A stretch of DNA of 43,605 nt, from contig JAQTSY010000008.1 in NCBI GenBank assembly GCA_028711065.1, positions 1 through 43,605 on the forward strand, in the 5' to 3' direction. A program made the position numbers and the translations under genes. Positions within the stretch are counted from its first letter, which is position 1. Every line of letters starts with the position of its first letter. Below are positions 36,601-43,605 of the stretch, piece by piece. The DNA is from Minisyncoccota bacterium (GTDB lineage Bacteria; Patescibacteriota; Minisyncoccia; Phycocordibacterales; JAQTLZ01). The notes under the pieces were generated by a model. The model did not search any database. It was not told the DNA's origin and was given only the letters and a program-made list of their open reading frames with translations.

Positions 36601-39600
36601 CTTCCTTCGATTCTAATGTTGCCCGCGACATCAAGAGCTTCGTTCGGAGTCGTTGTTCCGATACCAACGCACACACCATTGGCACACGTGCCTCCGAGCA
36701 CGATCATGTTGGAGCCTCCGACGATGGCGTTACTGCCGATTGCCGTTGCGTTTGAAAAGTTGTTTCCGGAAGTGTCGGCCGCATCTCCCAAAAGAAGATT
36801 AGAAGAGCCGACGGTATTCCCGAGACCGGCGTTGTATCCGAGGAAGGTGTTGCACGAGCCGGCAGTGGTGTTCTTGCCCGCGCAGGTACCGAGAATCATA
36901 TTATTGTTCCCCGAAATTGGCGTGTTGTTGGCGCCAGCTTCAAAGCCGCCGATAAAGTTCCCACTCCCTGCCACTCCGTAATATGCCGCGCCACTTCCGA
37001 GAACTACGTTGTTGTCGCCGGTTCCAGCCGCCGCGCCGTCGTTGGCCCAGGCGGCTTCGCCCATAATAGTGTTGAATGAACCGCACACTCCGCAAGCGCC
37101 AGCGCCGTGGCCAATGATGGAGTTGCAAGAGCCAGAAATTCCGCAATATCCAGCATTATCTCCAAGCACCACGTTACCGAAACCTGTTACTCCTACTGTA
37201 TCATTTGCCCAAGCATAACGACCTCCGATGAAATTTCCGCCTCCACAGATTCCGAGCAAACCAGCATGGTCTCCAAGAATAATGTTAGCTGTTCCTGTGT
37301 AACCGCTAGTCCAATTTGCGCCAGCATTGATTCCAGCTATAAAATTGCAACTCCCCGCTACTCCGCAATACCCGGCGTAGGTTCCAAGTACCACGTTGTC
37401 GCTGCCGATTCCCGCACCGGTGGTGTCGTTCCCCCATGCACTATAACCGCCGATGAAGTTGGAACTTGAGCACACGCCAAGTTTACCAGCACAGTAGCCG
37501 AGAATAGTGTTGGCGCTTCCTGCGACACCGCAATAGCCAGCGCTATTGCCTAACACCAAGTTGTTTGAGCCAATTCCCGCTCCAGTCGTGTCATTGCCCC
37601 ACGCATTCCCGCCACCGATGAAGTTAAAGATTGCTCCAGTAGCAATTCCACACGCACCAGCATTCGAACCGAGAATCGTGTTGTCACTTCCACAGAATCC
37701 GCTCGTCCAGCTTCCTCCTGCTTGCGAACCAGCGATGAAGTTACAAGAACCACAGACACCGCACAGACCAGCGTTGTGACCGATAATGGAATTATAGTTT
37801 CCCGCCACTCCGCAGTATCCTGCATTTGTTCCCAAGACCAAGTTGTCCGAGCCAGTACCTGTGTGTGCTGTGTCGTCTCCCCATGCCTGGTATCCGCCAA
37901 TAAAGTTATGGCACGCACCGCCCCAAAGACCCTCTTCGCCGGCGTTCACTCCAATAATAGTATTTGAATACCCACAGACACCGCAAAGTCCAGCATTAAA
38001 TCCAATTATCGTATTTTCGTCCCCAGAAATACCGCATGAACCCGCCAGACCACCGAGAAGTATATTTTGCACTCCATCCCTTCCGCTCTGCCACGTTTCT
38101 CCCGCACATGCTCCCGCGATGAAGTTACAGCTTCCTGTTACGCCATTGTCGCCAGCATGCAGTCCGAGAATAACATTGTTGTTTCCGCCAAAACCAGGTG
38201 TCCAGTTGGAACCAGCGGCAAGCCCCGCGATGAAGTTATTATTCCCGCACACACCGCAGAGACCAGCGGCGAGTCCGATGATGGAATTTCCGCTTCCCGA
38301 AATTCCGCAATACCCCGCGCAGCTTCCCAGCACCACGTTGTCGGTTCCGACTCCTGTGCCCGCTAAATCATTCGCCCACGTGCAGTATCCAATAATAGTA
38401 TTCTGTCCTCCGCATACTCCGTTGTAGCCGGCAAAACTTCCACCAATGAAGTTATCACTTCCACACACGGGAACATTTCCGCCAGCATAGCGCCCAATCA
38501 GGGAATTGAAATTGCCGCACAGTCCAACGGAGCCAGCCTCATAACCGAGAATAAGATTGTTGCCGCCGGAGACATCGCCACTACCTGCGGCATAGGCACC
38601 GAGAATAGTGTTGAACGCACCTGAAACATTGCAAGCCCCCGCGCCAGTACCGCTGATGAAGTTATCATGTCCGCACACTCCGCAGGCGCCGGCTTGTCCT
38701 CCAATAATAGTGTTGTAACTGCCAGTCCGTCCCGCTTGCCAACTATAGCCCGCTTGAGGGCCACTGATGAAGTTGTTACTTCCTGCCACACCGCAATATC
38801 CTGCGGAACTTCCGAGCACCACGTTGTCGGTTCCAACTCCAGCGCCAGTGGTGTCGTTGCCCCACGCACCCCAACCTCCGATAAAGTTTCTGTAACCTGC
38901 CAGACCACAATACCCCGCGCAGCTTCCAAGCACTACGTTGTCCGTTCCGACTCCTGCGCCGGTGGTGTCGTTGCCCCATGCGCACACCCCGCCAATAAAG
39001 TTACAGGAACCGACGATACCGCAAAAACCGGCGCGGGAGCCGAGTATCATATTGTTCTGTCCTGTTCCTTGGGCTAAAGTGTCGCCTCCCCACGCGCAGT
39101 TGCCGAATATAGTGTTGCCATAACCCGCAACCCCGCAGTAGCCGGCGCAGAAACCGCCGATGAAATTGGTAGCCCCTGATATCCCACAGTAGCCCGCTTC
39201 AAAACCGAGCACCACATTAAGGCCTCCTGTTCGTCCGGTTGTATCCCCTCCCCACGCTTCTTTTCCGGCGACTAAGTTATTCCATCCGCAAACTCCATGC
39301 GACCCAGCACAATAACCAATAATAGCATTATAGTTTCCAGAGATGCCACAATACCCCGCGCAGGTTCCAAGCACCACGTTGTCCGTTCCGACTCCCGCGC
39401 CGAAATCATTCCCCCACGCACAGGTGCCGCCGATGAAGTTATCATTTCCGCACACACCGGTGAGACCAGCGCAATGTCCAAAAACAGAGTTATAATTGCC
39501 ATAAATTCCGCACGCCGCCGCCTGTGTTCCCAAGACCACGTTATCATTTCCGAGTGCCGCAGTGTTCAGTCCTGAACAACCTCCCCACGCGCTGGTGCCG

Positions 39601-42600
39601 CCGATGAAGTTGTTGTTGCCACCAATACCGCCCGCTCCCGCACATGTGCCGATGATAGTGTTGTTCGTTCCGCAGAATCCTGTATACCAACCACACGCCG
39701 CGCTGTATCCAATAATGGTGTTTCTGTCTGAACCAGCGACAAGACGGTCGTACCCAGCATTCTTTCCAATAATAACGTTATCTGAACCTGCAATATCTCC
39801 GTACTGGCCATAGCCAGCAAAATCACCAAGAATGAGGTTGTCGTTTCCGCCAACTCCACATGAGCCTGCGCCTGCGCCTATAATAGTATTGCGAATCCCA
39901 GCTCTGCCTGACTGCCAATCGAAGCCCGCGTTATAGCCCATGATGGAATTATAACTTCCACACACTCCTCCAAGACCAGCACAAAAACCGATTATTGAAT
40001 TGAAACTCCCCGCCACTCCGCAATACCCAGCGCAGGTGCCAAGCACCACGTTGTCGGTTCCGGCCGCAGTACTGCTTGCGGCCCACGCATTCGAGCCGCC
40101 GATGAAGTTGTCATTGCCAGAGACTCCCAAGGCACCGGCGCAGTAACCGATAATCGAGTTGAAATTGCCTGAAATTCCGCAATAGCCGGCAGATACGCCG
40201 AGCACGGTATTGAAAATCCCAGTCGCAGTTCCCGCTTCGTCATCGCTCCACGCAAGCGCACCGCCGATAAAGTTTTGATTGCCCGCCACTCCGCACAGCC
40301 CGGCTTGATGACCGATGATTGCATTGCCAAAACCGGCGACCCCGCAATAGCCGGCAAAGAAACCGATCACAGCGTTTGATTCACCGGCAATGCCACAGTA
40401 GCCGGCGCTTCGTCCCAAGACCACGTTTTCCCCTCCCGCTCTTCCCGTGATGTCGTTGCCCCAGGCGCAAGCGCCTCCGATAAAGTTCAAGTTGTTCGCG
40501 ATTCCGCACAGGCCAGCACAACTGCCGAGCACGATGTTGTCCGTCCCCGCGGGACCTCCTTGATACGTAACTTTTCCTCCGTTCGAATCGCCCACGAAAA
40601 AGTACTGTGTGCCGATAGAGTAACCGCTTCCATAGGCGGAGAGATATCCGGAGGTAATTTCACCGGTTCCGTCAACGGAAATGATGTGGAAGACGGCAAG
40701 ACCATCGCCTCCGTCGAGATTGTAGTCAGCGCCGGCGGAGTAGCCGCTCCCGGCATTGTATATGCTGGCGGTAAATGCGGGAGCGTTGCCCCACGCAGAG
40801 GTGCCAATGACGGTGTTGTTGATGCCGGCAACTCCGCAATATCCCGCGCAAGTTCCGAGTACCACGTTGTCATGTCCGACTCCTGTCCCCGCAGTATCAT
40901 TTGCCCAAGCGCAAGTACCCAAGATGGTGTTGTCATTTCCGCAGACACCACAGAAGCCGGCGGCATTTCCAATAACCGAGTTTCTGTCTCCATAAATACC
41001 GCAAGAGGCCGCAGATGCTCCTAACACCAAGTTGTAATCTCCAAGTGCCGCAGCATTCACTCCTCCCCCTCCCCATGCGTATATACCGCCGATAAAGTTA
41101 GCATCGCCACCAACACCGCCCGTCCCTGCACTGGTACCAAGAATAGTATTTTCACTTCCACAGAATCCAGTGTACCAAGAACAAGCGGCATTGTGTCCGA
41201 TGATGGTGTTGTAATCCGAGCCAACAGTAAGTCGTTCATAAGCCGCATCCTTTCCGATGATGATGTTGCCGGTACCAGCAGTATCACAGAAGCCGGCATT
41301 TTGACCGAGTATGACATTCCAATTTCCAGAGACTCCACAGAAGCCGGCACCCGATCCAATCATCGTGTTGTCCTGTCCGTTTCTTCCCGCTTGCCAATCA
41401 CCTCCTGAAGCATACCCAATGAGAGTGTTTGCATCAGCGAGACTTGGAAGACCGTTTTTACCAGCGAGATACCCGCCGATAAAGTTCCCAGAACCAGCGA
41501 CTCCGCAAAGTCCAGCTTGAACGCCAAGGATAACGTTGCAGCTTCCCGCCACTCCGCAATACCCCGCACAAGTTCCCAGCACTACGTTGTCCGTTCCTAC
41601 TCCCGTGCCTGCCGTGTCATTTGCCCACGCACTCGTACCTCCAATGAAGTTACAAGAACCGCAGACTCCAAGATTGCCCGCACTCAGACCAATAATTGAG
41701 TTGTACGAACCAGCCACTCCGCAATAGCCGGCGTAACTTCCGAGCACCACGTTACGCTCTCCTACTCCCGTCCCGGTCGTGTCATTACCCCACGCACTCG
41801 TGCCGCCGATGAAGTTGAAATTGCCAAGGACTCCGCGATATCCTGCTGCCGGATTGATATGGGCTGTGTCAGCACTACCAAGAATAATGTTGCCGGTTCC
41901 GACAATCCCGCAATACCCAGCGCAGGTGCCGAGGACTACGTTGTCCGTGCCAATTCCAGTTCCAGCTGTGTCATTGGCCCACGCGCCCCAACCTCCGATG
42001 AAGTTGTTGGACGCGCCGCTTGCGATTCCGCAATACCCAGCATCTCTGCCTGCAATGAAGTTGTCGTTCGCGCTATTTGCAACTCCGAAAAGAGCTGCGT
42101 GATAGCCGAGAATGGTATTTCGAGAACCGCAGATCGGACCGCCACTTCCAGATGTGCCGCCGATGTCGGTACCGCCGAGGAAGTTGTCGGAGCCGGAGAC
42201 TCCGCAATATCCGGCATTGGTACCGATGATAGAGTTGCTTGTACCGCTGACACCGTTAAAGCCCGCTTGCCCTCCAAAAATATTATTGGCATAGCCAGAA
42301 ACCCCGCATAGGCCGGCATTGAAACCGATGATGGAATTATACTGACCCACTATCCCGCAATATCCGGCGCAGGTTCCGAAAATAATATTATCCGTTCCTG
42401 CCGAAGTCGTGCCGACATTAAATCCGAGCGCTACGTTGTGGGTTGTTGTTCCGTACGCGCCGACGCCGGCAAATGTTCCGCCGTTATTAAATTGGAACGA
42501 GCCGTCAGCGCCGCTCGGCGTTCCTCCGCCCGTAATTCCTAGAGATGAAGTCGCGACAAGATCATATCCGCCCGAATTATTTCCAAGAAGAAGCTGACCA

Positions 42601-43605
42601 ACAGACGGAGCGGTGGAAGTTCCAGTGCCTCCGTGAGCGACGGTAACAATTCCGGTTACATTTCCAGCAGTTCCAGTAACGCTTCCTGAGATCGCGCTTC
42701 CAAAAGTTTTCGTGCCGTTGATTGTTTGCGCTCCTTCGGTCATTACGAAATTCGCATCTGCTCCTGCGTCTGGAATGCTGTAAGTATGTGCAGCGCCTTG
42801 AGCGGCGTTCGTGATCAGTGTCTGATAGTCGCCTGAATTTGCAGTCGGAGCGAATTGCAAAACTCCAGTTGTAGCAGATGCGGGATACAGACTTAATACT
42901 CCCTTATTTCCAGTTGAAGTTCCAACATTAAGATAGGTCTCTACAATTCCTGAAGATAAGGTCAGTAATTTCCCACTGCTTGGAGAAAGAGTTATGAGAT
43001 TGCCGCTACTTGGCACGATCGAATTCGCCTTGATACCACACGAGCCGAAATCTTGAGCTTGCGAAGTTGCTCCGACAACCGCACCGTTTGCAGTCAGATA
43101 TGAACCCGCAGGTTGTTTGTTGTTAAAGGTGTTCCAGTCGGTTGCAGAAAGCGTACCGGTTGCCGATGTGCCGGCGAGTCCGAGAGTCAATGCTTGGCCG
43201 GAGATGGTGAGGCCGTTTACGCTGTTGGTGAGGGTGACATCGCCGGAGTTGGCGCCGGAAAGATTTGAAGCAGAGATAGCACCAGCAAAGGTTGCTCCAG
43301 ACAGAGCTGCGTAGGTAGAAGCAGCTGTCGTCGTACTTAATTTTGCATCAAGAGCTGCTTGCAAATCGGTCTGGCTTGAAAGAGTCCCGGTAATGGAACC
43401 CCACGTCCCCCCGCCTCCGCCAGTAATTCCAAGCGATGACGTCGCAACCAAATCATACCCGCCTGAATTATTCCCCAAAAGAAGCTGGCCAAAAGAAGGC
43501 GCGGTTGAAGTGCCAGTGCCTCCGTGATTGACAGCAACAATTCCTGTTACGTTTGCAGCATTGCCGGTAACAGAACCACTGATCGGGTTAGTAACGGTGA
43601 GATTG
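30636..43605 (-). CDS. giant beta-solenoid surface/fibre-like protein with S74-type chaperone domain and P/T-rich C-terminus, truncated 5' at window edge
   Basis: ORF open through 43605 (NLTVTNPISGSVTGNAANVTGIVAVNHGGTGTSTAPSFGQLLL precedes the track start); 17-aa repeats; SDISYKENITSL...GFIAQEVEQVAPEVV. Confidence 0.9.
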   Translation of the reverse strand, partial: NLTVTNPISGSVTGNAANVTGIVAVNHGGTGTSTAPSFGQLLLGNNSGGYDLVATSSLGITGGGGGTWGSITGTLSSQTDLQAALDAKLSTTTAASTYAALSGATFAGAISASNLSGANSGDVTLTNSVNGLTISGQALTLGLAGTSATGTLSATDWNTFNNKQPAGSYLTANGAVVGATSQAQDFGSCGIKANSIVPSSGNLITLSPSSGKLLTLSSGIVETYLNVGTSTGNKGVLSLYPASATTGVLQFAPTANSGDYQTLITNAAQGAAHTYSIPDAGADANFVMTEGAQTINGTKTFGSAISGSVTGTAGNVTGIVTVAHGGTGTSTAPSVGQLLLGNNSGGYDLVATSSLGITGGGTPSGADGSFQFNNGGTFAGVGAYGTTTHNVALGFNVGTTSAGTDNIIFGTCAGYCGIVGQYNSIIGFNAGLCGVSGYANNIFGGQAGFNGVSGTSNSIIGTNAGYCGVSGSDNFLGGTDIGGTSGSGGPICGSRNTILGYHAALFGVANSANDNFIAGRDAGYCGIASGASNNFIGGWGAWANDTAGTGIGTDNVVLGTCAGYCGIVGTGNIILGSADTAHINPAAGYRGVLGNFNFIGGTSAWGNDTTGTGVGERNVVLGSYAGYCGVAGSYNSIIGLSAGNLGVCGSCNFIGGTSAWANDTAGTGVGTDNVVLGTCAGYCGVAGSCNVILGVQAGLCGVAGSGNFIGGYLAGKNGLPSLADANTLIGYASGGDWQAGRNGQDNTMIGSGAGFCGVSGNWNVILGQNAGFCDTAGTGNIIIGKDAAYERLTVGSDYNTIIGHNAACSWYTGFCGSENTILGTSAGTGGVGGDANFIGGIYAWGGGGVNAAALGDYNLVLGASAASCGIYGDRNSVIGNAAGFCGVCGNDNTILGTCAWANDTAGTGVGHDNVVLGTCAGYCGVAGINNTVIGTSAWGNAPAFTASIYNAGSGYSAGADYNLDGGDGLAVFHIISVDGTGEITSGYLSAYGSGYSIGTQYFFVGDSNGGKVTYQGGPAGTDNIVLGSCAGLCGIANNLNFIGGACAWGNDITGRAGGENVVLGRSAGYCGIAGESNAVIGFFAGYCGVAGFGNAIIGHQAGLCGVAGNQNFIGGALAWSDDEAGTATGIFNTVLGVSAGYCGISGNFNSIIGYCAGALGVSGNDNFIGGSNAWAASSTAAGTDNVVLGTCAGYCGVAGSFNSIIGFCAGLGGVCGSYNSIMGYNAGFDWQSGRAGIRNTIIGAGAGSCGVGGNDNLILGDFAGYGQYGDIAGSDNVIIGKNAGYDRLVAGSDRNTIIGYSAACGWYTGFCGTNNTIIGTCAGAGGIGGNNNFIGGTSAWGGCSGLNTAALGNDNVVLGTQAAACGIYGNYNSVFGHCAGLTGVCGNDNFIGGTCAWGNDFGAGVGTDNVVLGTCAGYCGISGNYNAIIGYCAGSHGVCGWNNLVAGKEAWGGDTTGRTGGLNVVLGFEAGYCGISGATNFIGGFCAGYCGVAGYGNTIFGNCAWGGDTLAQGTGQNNMILGSRAGFCGIVGSCNFIGGVCAWGNDTTGAGVGTDNVVLGSCAGYCGLAGYRNFIGGWGAWGNDTTGAGVGTDNVVLGSSAGYCGVAGSNNFISGPQAGYSWQAGRTGSYNTIIGGQAGACGVCGHDNFISGTGAGACNVSGAFNTILGAYAAGSGDVSGGNNLILGYEAGSVGLCGNFNSLIGRYAGGNVPVCGSDNFIGGSFAGYNGVCGGQNTIIGYCTWANDLAGTGVGTDNVVLGSCAGYCGISGSGNSIIGLAAGLCGVCGNNNFIAGLAAGSNWTPGFGGNNNVILGLHAGDNGVTGSCNFIAGACAGETWQSGRDGVQNILLGGLAGSCGISGDENTIIGFNAGLCGVCGYSNTIIGVNAGEEGLWGGACHNFIGGYQAWGDDTAHTGTGSDNLVLGTNAGYCGVAGNYNSIIGHNAGLCGVCGSCNFIAGSQAGGSWTSGFCGSDNTILGSNAGACGIATGAIFNFIGGGNAWGNDTTGAGIGSNNLVLGNSAGYCGVAGSANTILGYCAGKLGVCSSSNFIGGYSAWGNDTTGAGIGSDNVVLGTYAGYCGVAGSCNFIAGINAGANWTSGYTGTANIILGDHAGLLGICGGGNFIGGRYAWANDTVGVTGFGNVVLGDNAGYCGISGSCNSIIGHGAGACGVCGSFNTIMGEAAWANDGAAAGTGDNNVVLGSGAAYYGVAGSGNFIGGFEAGANNTPISGNNNMILGTCAGKNTTAGSCNTFLGYNAGLGNTVGSSNLLLGDAADTSGNNFSNATAIGSNAIVGGSNMIVLGGTCANGVCVGIGTTTPNEALDVAGNIRIEGSGNGIFFPDMTFLGTNAGGAGSGITSSGDLNFISGGSMNFETGNGTASSTSIYVLNDLSGNPSFVGFGGCTAPAYAVDVTGDVNVSGAFRVAGVDVSNNFVSADNNVLLGYQTGAAGFTGGACGNFFGGYQVGANVANAGSYNTALGYRAGYSGIAGSYNSIIGRDAGGGAPVTTDDNTIIGSCAGYNGVCGGQNTIIGYCAGSNWTSGYTGASNTILGTCAGLCGVCGSDNFIGGSGAAINWQSGRTGSGNVILGVAAAACGLSGDDNVLIGLGAGNSAGVSGSGNFFGGMYAGAGYSVVSSGNNNTVLGVYAGNEGVTGSDNFIGGSQECTGCNHIAGSRNTILGYNAADYGIAGGACNNFIGGTCAWGNDIPGTAAGTDNVVIGTCAGYWGVAGSHNTILGSCAGYNGVCGNSNFIGGQGAGSAWTSGFTGACNTIIGNNTGYLGIAGNDNTLLGSQAGFCGVCGSYNTVLGFSAGAGGLCGSNNFIGGTCAWGNDTTGAGVGTDNVVLGTNAGYCGIAGSYNFLGGRSVGAGWQSGRGGTGNTLFGYGAGWCGMCGSNNFVAGYGAWGQDTAGRLGSNNTVLGEGAGFCGVSGSNNSLIGSCSGFCGVCGSDNFIGGGSAWGADTTGAGVGTDNVVLGTNAGYCGIAGSFNSIIGDNAGLCGVGGSANSIIGFSAWSNDTVGRTGQFNSIIGYNAGYCGVSGFQNSIIGTDAGMCGVCGSSNFIGGTSAWGGDTIGVGTGGDNVVLGTCAGYCGVAGGSNVFLGNAAGAGSAISGNDNLFLGTCTGYNSTSGSCNTFIGFHTGLTNTTGSSNLLLGNFADVGACNLSNATAIGEYATVGASNSLVLGGTGIHAVNVGIGTTTPSEALDVAGNIKIEGGGNGIFFPDMTFMGTNAGGAGSGITSGSDLNFESGGNMNFLTGNGTATSTSVYIKNDLSGNPSFVGFGGCTSPAYAVDVTGDVNVSGAFRVAGVDVSGNFVSADNNVLLGYQTGAAGFTGGACGNLFAGYQTASNVAVAGSYNEVLGYRAGYCGIGGSYNSIIGRDAGGGAPVTGNDNTILGSCAGYNGVCGNSNFIGGQGAGSAWTSGFTGACNTIIGNNTGYLGIAGNDNTLLGSQAGFCGVCGSCNFIGGVCAWGNDTTGLGVGNDNVVLGTCAGYCGVGGTGNTIMGSFAWGSDTTGAGTGDYNVVLGNSAGYCGITGSFNSIIGYTAGICGVSGIFNSIIGGNAGDGTCGVAGSYNSIVGYSAWGYDDSGRSGQFNFIAGGNAAGYCGVAGNDNTIIGSFAWGGDTTGAGVGTDNVVLGTCAGYIGVCGNNNLFFGTNAGFCDGTVATDIGVCNSVAIGYNAQVTASNSIVLGGTGAFAANVGIGTTSPAALLSVGQSSDTIAGGILVASNNGSASRAIYMQGTGGDSALHFVGDGSGATGDATLNASGVWTDASDISYKENITSLTGGLCAVLALDPRHYTMKGTGIPQIGFIAQEVEQVAPEVVSGAEGSKGIAYGHLEALTVSAIQDINSILHISGAATSTATLTSNFSGTGATPITIDSFGHIGIGTSTPAEALTVGNGTNQANVQVSNGWLCVDDNGDCSTATTAGTIYANSTSITSTDLAEQYPTQDSELSAGEITALDLDNPVFVKTANRSLKAPLLGIVSTKPGVELGGFGDNRFPNDRKVPIALSGRVPVKVNLEGGAISIGDRIALSSVSGVGKKASSNEDSVGLALETFSGSYKSSDNTILVFVENKQGVVSSGTLTASVASSALSEVSDSVRGSFESLGIAMTDMISYVKNLAVERLTAIAGIFQSVQTIDFKAKNAVVDNLTIKNSADVSKTGVVIYDRKTGNPVCIFTENGVLRSEDGDCANNVSSATPTPTANITATPTPTPVDSGSGSGDSSTPTPTPEVSGGGDSSATPTPVIDASPTPSPDAGGSGGGATPTPTPADSPTESPELTATPAPTPEVTETPAPEVSPDTPPPPSDSTPPPSDGGTQ
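33229..33425. repeat. 197-bp direct repeat, copy 1 (within the giant gene)
   Basis: Read as identical to 35206-35402. Confidence 0.92.
35206..35402. repeat. 197-bp direct repeat, copy 2 (within the giant gene)
   Basis: Read as identical to 33229-33425. Confidence 0.92.

Noticed and set aside
32600-42400. CRISPR-like array (regular spacing of about 51 bp)
   Set aside because: The repeats are in-frame, degenerate and coding (17-aa solenoid units); no constant repeat/variable spacer pattern.
31043-43540. Many 60-370 aa ORFs on both strands inside the giant gene
   Set aside because: Shadow ORFs created by GC-biased codon use in a repetitive coding sequence.

Overview
The window looks like part of a Patescibacteria/CPR-type genome: compact genes, small CPR-style membrane proteins, no encoded CCA on any tRNA. 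Housekeeping genes recognised include uppP, tsaD, valS, prsW-like, hsp20, ftsB/divIC-like, lepA, murJ, an O-antigen-ligase/TPR protein, rnpB, idi, lemA, a TPM protein and groEL/groES. A surface-glycan-like cluster follows, then a giant ORF of at least 4,280 aa that runs off the right edge. Seven tRNAs are present: Ser-CGA, Glu-UUC, Val-GAC, Phe-GAA, Arg-CCU, Gly-CCC and Ser-GGA. Two results stand out. (1) Short structured elements of about 110-190 bp sit beside most of the tRNA genes. Many carry a segment complementary to the T-arm of the adjacent tRNA, shared hairpins whose stems change in compensated fashion, and a second copy of the tRNA 3' end. I do not recognise this family. (2) The RNase P RNA gene is interrupted at the apex of its P15-position stem by a GIY-YIG endonuclease ORF whose start and stop codons lie in the two stem strands. 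Also notable are the Cys-rich 17-residue solenoid repeats of the giant protein with an internal S74-type chaperone domain, an 18-bp palindrome inside tsaD, and a CarF/TMEM189-type lipid desaturase. All calls are from reading the sequence; no searches or folding were run.
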